A stretch of DNA of 64,000 bases, taken from assembly GCA_030248135.1 (NCBI GenBank), contig JASANC010000316.1, forward strand, positions 1 through 64,000, read 5' to 3'. The notes below the pieces were generated by a model, which saw nothing but the letters and a program-made list of their open reading frames with translations, ran no database searches and was not told the origin of the DNA. Below are positions 11,229-21,902 of the stretch, piece by piece (the stretch's first letter is position 1; each line of letters starts with the position of its first letter). The DNA comes from Theristus sp. LFF4_11. Its lineage: Eukaryota > Nematoda > Chromadorea > Monhysterida > Xyalidae. Position numbers and translations under genes: made by a program.

Positions 11229-14200
11229 AAAAAACATTAAAGAAAAGGTTATCGCCCACGTCCACACTTCAGCCAGTACGAAGGTTTATTAGCAATACAA
11301 ACTACAACTGATCTGACTCCCCGTTATACAGAAAGAACACCGATATATATAGCATAAATTATCCAATGGCTTCGGCCAACGGCCACGTAACGCCACACCA
11401 ACGTCCAACCATCTCGTCTTCTCCCCGTCAACCAAACGAACGGAGACATCAATGAAGACGGTATCACAATAATCACTCTTCTCCCCGTCAACCAAACGAA
11501 CGGAGACATCAATGAAGACAGTATCACAATAATCACCCAATAAATACAAGACCAGCAAAGAACAACTATATCAACGAAACCACAAAGCATCTCAATCAAC
11601 CAACTCGTCCTTTCCTTAAATGTTCCATTGGACGCAACACACATTTTCCGTTTTCCAAGTCAACCTCCACTGACTTCGGTGGCACTATACGCTTTATCAC
11701 TCCACTCACTGGACCTCGCTCACGAATACAACGCCAAAATGACTGTTTTTCATTTTGTTCTTTTTGCAGTTTACTTTTCATCAATCTCATTGGCTTGCCA
11801 CTATTAGTAATCACCTGCACTGCAATCTGCCGCAGTTTATTGCGCCCAATGATCATATCCACGTCTTTATTCAAATCCGGCGACACCAAAAACTCACAAT
11901 TGTCAATGCTCATGCCATCAACACACAACTCCGCCTTACACACACCATCCACCTTCACTGGCAATCCATTCGCCGCTTGCAACAGTCTCTTTTCATGGTT
12001 CACGTTCAATCCACGCTCCCTCGCATAAACAGTTGACAAAATCATTTCATCCGAACCCGTGTCCACACAATAATAAGTCACCGGTTTACCATTCAGCAAA
12101 GGCGTCTCAAATTCCTCATTGTTCTGTTTCATCTCGTCGCTGTCACTTTGACTTTCACCTTTCACCAAGCCCACCTTTTTTGCAACTGACAACTGCGCAT
12201 TCTGCTGTTTATTGGGAAAGGACTGATTGTACTGCGTTTGCGCAAAATTGTATCGGTTCTGTGCGTATCTACCGTTACCGTTACCACCGTTTGGTTGATA
12301 AGTCTGTCTGATAAATTGGTTCTGGTTCTGCCAACTGTTGCTGTACGGCCTGTTCTGGTAATTGCACTGCTGCGACTGATTGTATGTATTTTGCACGTGA
12401 GCGCCCCGAAAGTTAGAACCGTAATTACCACGATAGCCGTTCTGATTCCACTGATTATGATTCTGATTCTGCCATGTGCTAACATAATTGCGCCCCACAT
12501 TGTTCGGAAAATAACGACGCGAACTGTAATTGCGACTGAATTCCCTCTGCCTGATGCCCACACTCAGCTTGCTATTCTCCTCCTGTCGATGTTTATGAAC
12601 GTCGTCCATCTGCTCAATCTTGCTGACAACATCCTCATACGGCAAACGTCTGTACTGTAACTCATGTGCTTTCTGCTCCAACGCCGGATAAGCTTCCAGA
12701 CCGTGCCTGAACTTTGTCAGCAACTGCAGTTCATACAACGAACCATATTCCACATTCTGCGATCCCCCTGCCTGCAGCATAAGTCGCTTTAAACGATTAG
12801 AATACACGCGAATCGGTTCGTCTTTCTCTCTGCGCGCTTCAGCAAAATTGCCAACTGCTGCAAATTCTTCGTTTCGCGGTCCGTACGTTTGCTCGAGATA
12901 CTGGTAGATCTGACTGAGGTTATTGCGCACATGTTCTGGCTGTTGGTCAAATGCACTCTGCGCCTCATTTTCCAGACAATACCGCACATGTTCTACGGCC
13001 ACATCCTCTGGCGCATTACACAGTTTCAACCTGTTCTTCAGACTCACAAACCACGCCTTGAAGTTTTTGTGCTTGGATGGATCAAATTTCTCAAACTGAC
13101 CTGAGAGCAAACACAACAACATTTCATTGCTCAAATTCTGACTGCACTGAGTGTTTTGCTGACCATTTAACTCACACGCACCTGCATCACTGACTCTGAC
13201 TGAGTGCACATTTCGATTCCCACTCGTCGCACACTCACTGTCGGTGCTACCTGATTGGCTCACATGTTCCTGCACTGGCATATTCAACTGATTCAACTTG
13301 TCACACAGACTTTGCATCACCGTCACCAACATGGCATTCTGTCGACGCTGTTCCATCATCATTTGCATCAATTGTGTGGTCACATTCAAAGAATCACAAT
13401 CACTGTCACTGTTACTCATTTTTTTGTTGACCCGTTCGTTGTTTGTCGGCCTCGCCTTCTTGGCGGAATTATCAATTCCCAACTTACCTTCGGCGCTATC
13501 GTGCAAAACAGTATTCTCGTGTGTGGTGCGTTTGTGCTCACTTTGAGAGGGTCTTTGCTTTTTTTCTGCACCGCAACCACCACGGACATTTTTGTTTTTT
13601 TCGGTCTCCTGGGTCAAAATACTGCTACGCACGGCCCTCTTTTTTTGCCCACTCTTTTTAGCGCCAGCCGACTGCACGTTCTCTTTCACCCCCGTATCAC
13701 ATTTTTTGTCACTGTTTGATGCACATTTTCTGCCATCACGGTCAACCCGAGAATCGCCAACTGACAAACCAGCACCGCCACTCTTTGTGCTAGGCGTGCG
13801 TGCGTGCGTGTGCGTACGCGTACTGCGTTCCGAGTCTGTGCTGTCAATTTCTGATTCTGTACTATCAGTCAGTCTGATAGGCACCGTCAAAAACTGATGT
13901 GACTGGAAATAAGCGTGAATGAAAGCAATCAATTTCATGCCCAACTCATCTGTAGTTTTGTGTGCTGTCGCTGTCAAAAGTTTAGCCGCCTTTTTCTGCA
14001 TCTGCTTGCTCATGCTTTTGTCGTTGCGTATACAGCGACACCAATGCAACATAGCCGAACGATCCCTGTTCGCGTGATACAACAACACCGACTGCATCGC
14101 TGTTTCCTGGTCCACATCGTCTACCGACGTCAGTTCTGCACCGTTCTCTGAATCATAGCACACAGTCTGATTTTGATTACGCCCAAACTGACTGCTGTCC

Positions 14201-17200
14201 CTTGTCGACAACACAGCTGTTGATCCACTGCCCTCTTCACTCATCTCTGCGCCATGATCACTTGCCTCTTGCTCTGTGCTATAACGACACCAATCCTGGG
14301 ACAATTCAAGATACTGCTCGTGCCTGAAATACTCTTTCAAAACTTGAATCAACTTTGCACTGATCTGCTTCACATCCATTTTATCCACATGACCAAGTGT
14401 ACATTTCACCTCGTACTGCAAATGTTTGTGCAGACGTTTTCGCTCTCTCAACGTTTTCACCAACCGTAACAGGGCATCCCGGTCATCCCGCTGACAATAC
14501 GCCTTCACGTGCAAAATCGCCTGTTGCTTGTTCAACTTTCCACTGTGACACAACGCCATCTCCGTGTCCGAGACTTTCAAACCATCCACTTCATCCGACG
14601 TCGTCGACATAGCCACTATACTACCGTCCTGCTGACTGCAAACGTAAAACACAGCACACAACAGCAAGCAAACATAAAACCAACCACACTTCCGATTCTG
14701 GGCGCCAATGATTCTAGCAATGATGATGACGAGAGCCAATTCAAGCCAATACAGTACCATTCAGAAGGCTACACATTCAGACGTCACGTCGGGCTCACCA
14801 GAAAAGGTTATCGCCCACGTCCACACTTCAGCCAGTACGAAGGTTTATTAGCAATACAAACTACAACTGATCTGACTCCCCGTTATACAGAAAGGACACA
14901 GATATATATAGCATAAATCATCCAATGGCTTCGGCCAACGGCCACGTAACGCTACACCAACGTCCAGTCATCTCGTCTTTACGTTCACCCTGCTCTAAGC
15001 TAATCCTTATCAGGCACTTCATTAACAACCCCCCCCGTGTATTTGATTTCGCAATTAATTTTTTAGTTGACTTGTTTAGATCAAACTTTTCTCTGTTTTT
15101 GAAAAAGTTCTCAAGCAAAAACTTTTCAACCAAAAGATACTGAAAAATAATGTTTTGAAATGAAAGTGCAATATGCACTTGCAATGTCGATGTCGTTTTG
15201 CAACCCGATTTTTGAAAACAATAATTGCAACCATTCTTCACAGTTGGTTTTCTCTCATTTTACGCTTTCGGTCATCAACTTGTGAACAGCAACAATTGCC
15301 ATCAATTGTCAATCGCATGTTAAGGCGCTGTCGCGAATGACCAAAGAGTATCATGATGACTTCGTAGTGAACAGTGACGTTTTTGAGAAAACAATTGGCA
15401 TTGATAATAGGTTAAAAATTGAGATGCATTTTTTAAATAGCAAAAATGAGCGGCAATTCAAAAAGCGAAAAAGTGCCACACACAGACACCACTATTATCT
15501 TAGTATTATGATGATGATGATTTTTACCTGAATGAGTTAATCTATACTGACCACTGAGTTTTGGGTTTTGATCTGCCTCTGTTTCTGACTGTGTGCCTTC
15601 CGATATGCTTTTCAGTCCGGTCAGCCCGGACAAAATGAATTGGTCGGAGTATTATGGCGACTTGGCGCAGAAGAAATCGGTCGAATTCTTGGACGTCGGT
15701 TGTGGCTATGGCGGACTTATGAGTGAGTTTTCAAAATTTTTAAAAATATAAGAGAGCGTATTCGGTTTTTGATGTGACACCAGTCATCAAACAATTGCGG
15801 ACATTTTTTGTCCTCATCTCCAGAACTCCAGAAAATCAGCGGGTAAATTGTGTTCCTAATTTAATAATTGAGTAAATTTTCCCTATTCCAGTCGACCACC
15901 TAAAGTCGGTGTGTCAAATGTGTCCCAAATTTGTTAATTGGGTAAACTTACCCTATTCTTTCAGTCACGCTTGCCGAACACAATGAAATGGTTAATTGAA
16001 TTTTCTTATGGGTTTTTTCTTTTTGATTTTATTGTATTTTTTTTTTATTTTTTTATTTTTTTTATGTATCATGCGGATGCGCGAGCGAGCGAAGCGAGCG
16101 GACAGCGCATCACGCATTATATGGCTGAATATGGACCTGCGCGCGTTTTCAAAATTTAGTCGCTGTCCTGCAGCAACTAATATACGTGCTGCAAACTTGA
16201 TACTGTGCACACGTAGAGACCTGCCAAAGTTGCAAACTGTGCCGAAGAAAAATTTTCGCCAGACTTCTTTACGTACGTTCTAGACGCGAATTACCTATTC
16301 TGAAAAGTTGGTTACTTATTCTTCTGTCTCCTTTTTTTTTCAGCTATGTAATCAATATGTGTTCGCCCTTTCAATTTTTACCTGCAACATTTTGACAGGT
16401 GAACAAAAATGTTTCCTGGGGTAATTCCATCCGGAGATTTTGCAAATTGGGTTAATTTTTTACCCAGACCCTGTTTTTGGGTAAAAAATTGGGTATTTTT
16501 AAAAGTTCGCAGGGTTTTCACCTGGTTTTAAGTGTTCGCCCTTTCAATTTTTGTCTAAAATTGTTTCATAACCGAACAAAATAGTTTCCTAGGGTAATTT
16601 CATCCGTAGATTTTGAAAATCTAATTACTTTTTTGCCCCGACTATTTTTTGGGCAAAAAATTGGGCACTTTCAAAAGTTCGGAGGTTTTGACCTGGTTTC
16701 AAATGTCGCCCTTTCAATTTTTGTCTGAAATTGTTTCATAACCAAACAAAAACGTTTCCTGGGGTAATTGCAGCTGTAGATTTTGAAAATCTGGTTACTT
16801 TTTTGCCCCGGCCCTTTTTGGGTCAAAAATTGGGCAATTTTTGTCTAAAGTTGATTCATAACCGAACAAAATAGTTTCCTGGGGTAATTTTATCCGTAGA
16901 TTTAAAAAATCCAATTACTTTTTTGCCCCGACCATTTTTTGGGCAAAAAATTGGGCATTTTCAAAAGTTCGGAGGTTTTGACCTGGTTTCAAATGTCGCC
17001 CTTTCAATTTTTGTCTGAAATTGTTTCATAACCAAACAAAAAAGTTTCCTGGGGTAATTGCAGCTGTAGATTTTGAAAATCTGGTTACTTTTTTGCCCCG
17101 GCCCCTTTTTGGGTCAAAAATTGGGCAATTTTTGTCTAAAGTTGTTTCATAACCGAACAAAATAGTTTCCTGGGGTAATTTCATCCGTAGATTTAAAAAA

Positions 17201-20200
17201 TCCAATTACTTTTTTGCCCCGACCATTTTTTGGGCAAAAAATTGAAGTTTTCAAAAGTTCGGAGGTTTTGACCTGGTTTCAAATGTCGCCCTATCAATTT
17301 TTGTCTGAAATTGTTTCATAACCGAACAAAAAAGTTTCCTGGGGTAATTGCAGTTGTAGATTTTGAAAATCTGGTTACTTTTTTGCCCCGGCCCTTTTTG
17401 GGTCAAAAATTGGGCAATTTTTGTTTAAAGTTGTTTCATAACCGAACAAAATAGTTTCCTGGGGTAATTTCATCCGTAGATTTTAAAAATCCAATTACTT
17501 TTTTGCCCCGACCATTTTTTGGGCAAAAATTGGGCATTTTCAAAAGTTCTGAGGTTTTGACCTGGTTTCAAATGTCGCCCTTTCAATTTTTGTCTGAAAT
17601 TGTTTTATAACCGAACAAAAAAGTTTCCTGAGGTAAGTGCAGCTGTAGATTTTGAAAATCTTGTTACTTTTTTGCCCCGGCCCTTTTTGGGTTAAAAATT
17701 GGGCATTTTTTGTCTAAAGTTGTTTCATAACCGAACAAAATAGTTTCCTGGGGTAATTGCAGCTGTAGATTTTGAAAAATTGGTTACTTTTTGCCCCTGC
17801 CTTTTTTGGGTCAAAAATTGGGCAATTTTTGTCTAAAGTTGTTTCATAACCGAACAAAATAGTTTCCTGGGGTAATTTTATCCGTAGATTTAAAAAATCC
17901 AATTACTTTTTTGCCCCGACCATTTTTTGGGCAAAAAATTGGAGTTTTCAAAAGTTCGGAGATTTTGACCTGGTTTCAAATGTCGCCCTTTCAATTTTTG
18001 TCTGAAATTGTTTCATAACCGAACAAAAAAGTTTCCTGGGGTAATTGCAGCTGTAGCTTTTGAAAATCTGGTTATTTTTTGCCCGGGCCTTTTTTGGGTC
18101 AAAAATTGGGCAATTTTTGTTTAAAGTTGTTTCATAACCGAACAAAATAGTTTCCTGGGGTAATTTCATCCGTAGATTTTAAAAATCCAATTACTTTTTT
18201 GCCCCGACTATTTTTTGGGCAAAAATTGGGCATTTTCAAAAGTTCTGTGGTTTTGACCTGGTTTCAAATGTTGCCCTTTCAATTTTTGTTTGAAATTGTT
18301 TCATAACCGAACAAAAAAGTTTCCTGGGGTAAGTGCAGCTGTAGATTTTGAAAATCTGGTTACTTTTTTGCCCCAGCCCTTTTTGGGTTAAAAACTGGGC
18401 ATTTTTTGTCTAAAGTTGTTTCATAACCGAACAAAATAGTTTCCTGGGGTAGTTGCAGCTGTAGATTTTGAAAAACCGGTTACTTTTTTACCCCCGCCCT
18501 CTTTTGGGTCAAAAAATTGGGCATTTTTAAAAGTTCATAGACTTTGACATGGTTTCAAGTGTTCGCCTTTTCAAATTTCACCTTCGGCACTTTCGCAGTC
18601 GAACAAAAATGTTTCCCGGAATAATTTCATCCGAAGATTTTAAAAATTTAGTTAAATTTTACCCCGACCCTTTCAGACACAGTGGGTTAAAACCCCTGGC
18701 CTACACCAACAGGACGAATACAATGCGTACCAACCCTCAAATTCAAGCACATAATTAGTTGAAACAAACAAAATCAGAAAAACGGCAACCAAATGACTAA
18801 AGTCGTGACGATTCGGGCGAATCAGCCGTGGAAACTTGGCGAGATCGGTCCAAAAACAAAAAACAGGAGTCCAGGGTAATTCAATGCGCTGATCAGGGAT
18901 TTTTGGGTTACATTTCTTAAGGAAGCACAGTTTTAGATACTGAATCGTGACAATTTCGGGTAAATCAGCCGTGGAACCTGACGGGCGACATCTCTCCAAA
19001 ACGAAAAAATGAAATCAGTGTAATCGCTGTAAGCCGAATGGGAAGTTCGGAAGAACGGATGCCCAACGCATTCTGAATTTTGTCCGATTTTGGGACTTAT
19101 GTAAAAGTCAGAATATTATCTAAAAATGCGGAGGACGCATATAAAAGGAGGAATATGGCTTTGTGTAAGCAGTGAGAAACTTTTTTGCTTCACAACTATT
19201 TTCAAGTTTCTGATGTGGCACACGGATACAAGTACATAAGAGCCATATTTTTGCGCCGTTTATTCATTATTTCGGTTGCACATAGCCCTCTTACTTTTTC
19301 GACAAACGAAATTTCTACATTCGATGAATTTCGAGCAAATAGTAACATAAAGCTGCCAAATTAAAGACAACATCTTCGATCACTGACACTGCTTTGCCAA
19401 GGACAAAGCGTTGCGCAGAGGCATTGGCGAAGACACTGTCCCCTTCTTGTGGCGAAGGCAATGTCCCCTTCTTGTGACGAACGCAATGGCTCACGGAACG
19501 GACGGTTCAGCCAATATCCACACTCCTCCTATGTAGATACAACAATCCACAGGACTTTGGTACCTTCGGGTTTTTTGGAATTGGGGAGGAAAGTGAAAAT
19601 TAACGGAAGACAACACCTTTTTGTCACGGGTATGTATGACCTATTTTTTAAACGTGTCCCACTGAAATGACGTCATGTGCCGCCAAACATGCGCTTCCCG
19701 TTCACTGCAAACCAGACTTTCCGTTTAGCCGATTTCTTTCCGTAAACAAATGGTGAATGTCGAATCGGTCACACCAAACTGAAATTTTAGTGCCTGTACT
19801 TTGACAAACGGGCGTTTTTAAACCAAATGACGTCATTTTAGTCCGGACACGTTTGAATAAATCCACAGTACCTACATAGCTGTGCGTACGTCATCAACAA
19901 TAAAGCTTATCTGCAGCAACGCTTTGAAGTCTCTAATTTTTTGTTTCTGCACAGGTTTGCAGAATTTCGCACATGCTGTGATTTCACACTAAGCTGAAGA
20001 GGACAAGTGAAAAACGCTTTGAAGGTTTTTAGGTTTTTCATTAAAACAAACGCGGCGCAAAAATATAACTCTTATGTACTTGTATCCGTGTGCCACATCA
20101 GAAACTTGAAAATAGTTGTGAAGCAAAAAAGTTTCTCACTGCTTACACAAAGCCATATTCCTCCTTTTATATGCGTCCTCCGCATTTTTAGATAATGTAT

Positions 20201-21633
20201 CTTACTGTAGTTTCGCACGTCGTGTGTCCTGCGAGTAAAAGGGACAGGTTTGTTACGAAAAATCCCGAAGGAAATGACAACTTAACGCACGAAAATGCAC
20301 AACTCTGCGTCTGCACACAGTTTGCATGCACTCAAGTTTTGCTGATTGGTTTGACAGCACTTGATTTTTCCATAAGGCTCCGCCTACTTGATTCAAATGT
20401 TACAAACTCACACATAACACAAACACACTAGCACATTCTGTTTACGAATGTCCTGTCCCACACCAACTTATTGATGCAATATAACGGGCTGAGAACTGAA
20501 CCAGAGTTTTTCATACCTTTTCTCAATGTCAATCAATATTCTGTTTTTTTGGAGGGTCGTCTGTACTGTGTGACTGATGTACACGATTTGCACGTTTGGA
20601 TGGTCGGTCACTTAGACGCGCACCCGCTGTTTGAACGAATCAATGAGGCCGAACTTGAGGTTTGCAAACACCTAGGAATCGGTTTTGTGTGTGCGTCATA
20701 GAGTGGTGCAGATCTGCTTTTTCTTATTAGGGCCAAGGTAATGTGAATGGGAAAACTGGAGAAGCAAGCAGTAAAGTGGAGACGGCGTTGAATGGTTATC
20801 CCAACTTGGTTGTCTCAAACTGTGGGCACTTTTGAAATCGTAAAATGGGTTTAGTGGTGCCCCCAATATGGACTGGAAGTGCAGCGCCACACTTGAAAAA
20901 AAACATTCACGCCAGCCCCGCCCTCCAATACTTGAACATTGCCTGTACGGTATGGCCGATTAAACATGGCAGCTTTTTTCAGGGTGCAAAGAGCGCGCGA
21001 ATTTTGAAAGAAAGAAAAAAACATTCAGAAAACAAATTGTGTGCCAAATTTGACGCGTTTTTTTAACTACTGGGTTATCCGCGATATTCTGTTCATTCTT
21101 TCTCCCTTGCACACATGATTGGGAATTCTGCTGGCATTTTTGAAAAAGGCAACTCCTAGTCTGCGACTAATCCCGCCTTGATTGGACTGCCTCATTTATT
21201 CGGCCATACTGTACTTTAACTGTATTTTCCAGTTGTCTCTTAAAATATCCCTCCACCTATTCAGCTATGGTATTAAATCTCCAGTCTAGACATCGGGTAG
21301 TTCACTCAAACCAAGTAATACTTGTTTGTGATCGTTGTCACCAGACGCGTCTTGTCTCGTGGGATTTTTGCCTGTCTCGTCTCGTCTCGTCTCCAAAAAA
21401 CCTTTTCTCGCGACATCGATAGTCGCACACTCACCGCAAACAAACACACTGGCACAATATCACGATTACGCACAATTTTATGCACTGGTGTATGACGTTA
21501 GTGCATTTTTTCTTCGTTTTATTTTCAGTCGGACCCGATTGTACCGCTGCTACCAGACTCCAGCGAGGAAGGCAAGAAGGTGACCAGAAATGACGGCGAC
21601 AAATTCATTGCTGTCTATCGTCGGTTGCCGTGA
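9303..21633 (+). CDS. METTL1: METTL1-type tRNA (guanine-N7) methyltransferase, core exons not found
   Basis: Four exons were recognised. 9303-9421 starts at ATG and ends with [19 protein letters not shown]. 15616-15722 gives [14 protein letters not shown], then [14 protein letters not shown], the SAM-binding motif I. 20555-20659 gives [18 protein letters not shown], then DAHPLFERI. 21529-21633 gives [20 protein letters not shown] to the TGA stop. Exons 1 and 2 join in phase, and so do the last two. The order matches METTL1/Trm8, the enzyme that makes m7G46 in tRNA with WDR4. About 100 codons are missing between 15722 and 20555, including the GLEIR and FPDPHFK motifs. That interval is filled by the 290-bp satellite and a foldback element. 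Exon 2 ends in phase 1 while 20555 starts in phase 0, so exons must lie or have lain between. The gene is either broken or has core exons I failed to see. Confidence 0.78.
9713..10260 (-). mobile_element. Helitron-like 3' end and internal ~190-bp repeats
   Basis: Read on the minus strand, a sequence ending GGGTCAATAGGCTAG|T stops at 9713, preceded by a short GAGCTC palindrome. Next to it, 9880-10260 holds two to three diverged ~190-bp direct repeats built on TTTACCCGTTTACCCTAACC and AAGCCAAGCCTTTT. There is no helicase ORF. It resembles the next, better-preserved terminus. Confidence 0.5.
10514..10740 (-). mobile_element. Helitron-like 3' terminus with hairpin and CTAG
   Basis: On the minus strand the hairpin CCGTGCCGTAGGCACGG (10721-10737) is followed by a short spacer TCAATTGG and CTAG at 10708-10711, then T. 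That is the classic Helitron 3' end, cut between CTAG and T. The adjoining 10514-10690 is also found at 15340-15495. It is non-autonomous; the 5' TC end was not placed. Confidence 0.65.
11242..14979 (-). mobile_element. Short non-autonomous LTR retrotransposon (gag-PR only)
   Basis: Two near-identical ~179-bp direct repeats at 11242-11420 and 14801-14979 are the LTRs; they differ by a handful of substitutions. On the minus strand, TGGTGAGCCCGACGTGAC directly follows the 5' LTR. It resembles the 3' end of tRNA-Trp (from memory), so it is the likely primer-binding site. A GGGGAG purine run precedes the 3' LTR. The single ORF lies between them. Reverse transcriptase, RNase H and the integrase core are absent. 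No clear target duplication was found. Two 61-bp tandem copies lie at about 11419-11540. Confidence 0.85.
11596..14760 (-). CDS. Retrotransposon gag-protease ORF with integrase-tail-like C-terminus
   Basis: This is one uninterrupted frame of 1054 codons; the natural start may be the internal Met near 14610 (MSTTSDEVD). The N-terminal two thirds is a gag-like region. It has charged helices, then a stretch ([20 protein letters not shown], then [19 protein letters not shown]) typical of Ty3/gypsy-type capsid proteins. An Asn/Gln/Tyr-rich basic segment replaces a zinc knuckle. A retropepsin follows, with the catalytic triad in [10 protein letters not shown] and a [10 protein letters not shown] flap-end motif. 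The last ~45 residues ([14 protein letters not shown], then RPMEHLRK) look like the C-terminal tail of a gypsy integrase. The element is therefore probably an in-frame internal deletion that removed the polymerase region. It lies inside an intron of METTL1 in the opposite direction. Confidence 0.8.
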   Translation of the reverse strand: MVLYWLELALVIIIARIIGAQNRKCGWFYVCLLLCAVFYVCSQQDGSIVAMSTTSDEVDGLKVSDTEMALCHSGKLNKQQAILHVKAYCQRDDRDALLRLVKTLRERKRLHKHLQYEVKCTLGHVDKMDVKQISAKLIQVLKEYFRHEQYLELSQDWCRYSTEQEASDHGAEMSEEGSGSTAVLSTRDSSQFGRNQNQTVCYDSENGAELTSVDDVDQETAMQSVLLYHANRDRSAMLHWCRCIRNDKSMSKQMQKKAAKLLTATAHKTTDELGMKLIAFIHAYFQSHQFLTVPIRLTDSTESEIDSTDSERSTRTHTHARTPSTKSGGAGLSVGDSRVDRDGRKCASNSDKKCDTGVKENVQSAGAKKSGQKKRAVRSSILTQETEKNKNVRGGCGAEKKQRPSQSEHKRTTHENTVLHDSAEGKLGIDNSAKKARPTNNERVNKKMSNSDSDCDSLNVTTQLMQMMMEQRRQNAMLVTVMQSLCDKLNQLNMPVQEHVSQSGSTDSECATSGNRNVHSVRVSDAGACELNGQQNTQCSQNLSNEMLLCLLSGQFEKFDPSKHKNFKAWFVSLKNRLKLCNAPEDVAVEHVRYCLENEAQSAFDQQPEHVRNNLSQIYQYLEQTYGPRNEEFAAVGNFAEARREKDEPIRVYSNRLKRLMLQAGGSQNVEYGSLYELQLLTKFRHGLEAYPALEQKAHELQYRRLPYEDVVSKIEQMDDVHKHRQEENSKLSVGIRQREFSRNYSSRRYFPNNVGRNYVSTWQNQNHNQWNQNGYRGNYGSNFRGAHVQNTYNQSQQCNYQNRPYSNSWQNQNQFIRQTYQPNGGNGNGRYAQNRYNFAQTQYNQSFPNKQQNAQLSVAKKVGLVKGESQSDSDEMKQNNEEFETPLLNGKPVTYYCVDTGSDEMILSTVYARERGLNVNHEKRLLQAANGLPVKVDGVCKAELCVDGMSIDNCEFLVSPDLNKDVDMIIGRNKLRQIAVQVITNSGKPMRLMKSKLQKEQNEKQSFWRCIRERGPVSGVIKRIVPPKSVEVDLENGKCVLRPMEHLRKGRVG
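15340..15495. repeat. Dispersed repeat, copy of 10514-10690
   Basis: GACCAAAGAGTATCATGATG through AAAGTGCCACACAC is shared with the block next to the Helitron-like terminus at 10708. This copy lacks the CTAG hairpin. It is probably a truncated relative, on the other side of the LTR element. Confidence 0.6.
16357..18690. repeat. ~290-bp satellite with two-part higher-order unit
   Basis: About eight tandem copies alternate two related subunits. One has ATCCGTAGATTTTAAAAATC...GACCATTTTTTGGGC, the other GCAGCTGTAGATTTTGAAAA...GGCCCTTTTTGGGTC; both contain GTTTCATAACCGAACAAAA and TTTCCTGGGGTAA. The marker GAGGTTTTGACCTGG recurs about every 290 bp (16681, 16971, 17261, 17551) with one ~408-bp step, which fits an extra subunit. 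It lies within a METTL1 intron. Confidence 0.9.
19115..20196. mobile_element. Foldback element with 144-bp inverted arms
   Basis: The left arm 19115-19258 (ATTATCTAAAAATGCGGAGG...) is the near-perfect complement of the right arm 20053-20196. The ~800-bp interior is not coding. It contains a SINE-tail fragment near 19550-19600 and a complete copy of TIR element B at 19634-19866, so several insertions are nested. Confidence 0.85.
19634..19866 (+). mobile_element. TIR element B, copy 1 (TGACGTCA MITE)
   Basis: The ends carry inverted AAACGTGTCC and AAATGACGTCA motifs. The same ~233-bp sequence is present in inverted orientation at 26681-26914 in the cadherin gene. No ORF. Confidence 0.8.
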
Positions 21634-21694
21634 TTGTTTTTTTTTATATTATACATGATTCTACGGTTGTCAAAACTGTGCGACACCTGTGCGG

Positions 21695-21902
21695 AGTACG
21701 GTATCTACCGTATTTGGTCTTGACACGATCTTGCTTGAGCGTTTTTGTGATTGTTTTAAAGAGAATTTTCGAGAACTGACAGGAAAATTAGTACGATCTG
21801 AAGTTTCAAAAAATCCAGTTAAAGTGAAACAGTTTTTCTTGAGGATCAGGAACGTTAACAGTAAGATCGTGTCTGGACCGATTACTGTAGATACCGTTCC
21901 CG
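21695..21902. mobile_element. TIR element D, copy 1
   Basis: GTACGGTATCTACCGTATTT...TTGACACGATC at the left is mirrored by GATCGTGTCTGGACC...GTAGATACCGT at the right. The same ends occur at about 53791-53972. It is a small foldback element with no coding capacity. Confidence 0.7.

Noticed and set aside
11755..14612. Many plus-strand ORFs opposite the gag-protease frame
   Set aside because: Antisense shadows of the retrotransposon ORF.
18640..18720. FYPDPF stretch as the missing METTL1 FPDPHFK motif
   Set aside because: It is the satellite's recurrent TTTTGCCCCGACC region read in one frame; no flanking homology and no splice sites fit.
20555..20659. VHDLHVW motif suggesting a CDF/ZnT zinc transporter
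   Set aside because: The flanking YCVTDV...WMVGHL...HPLFERI and the next exon [10 protein letters not shown] fit METTL1 end to end, which explains the motif better.
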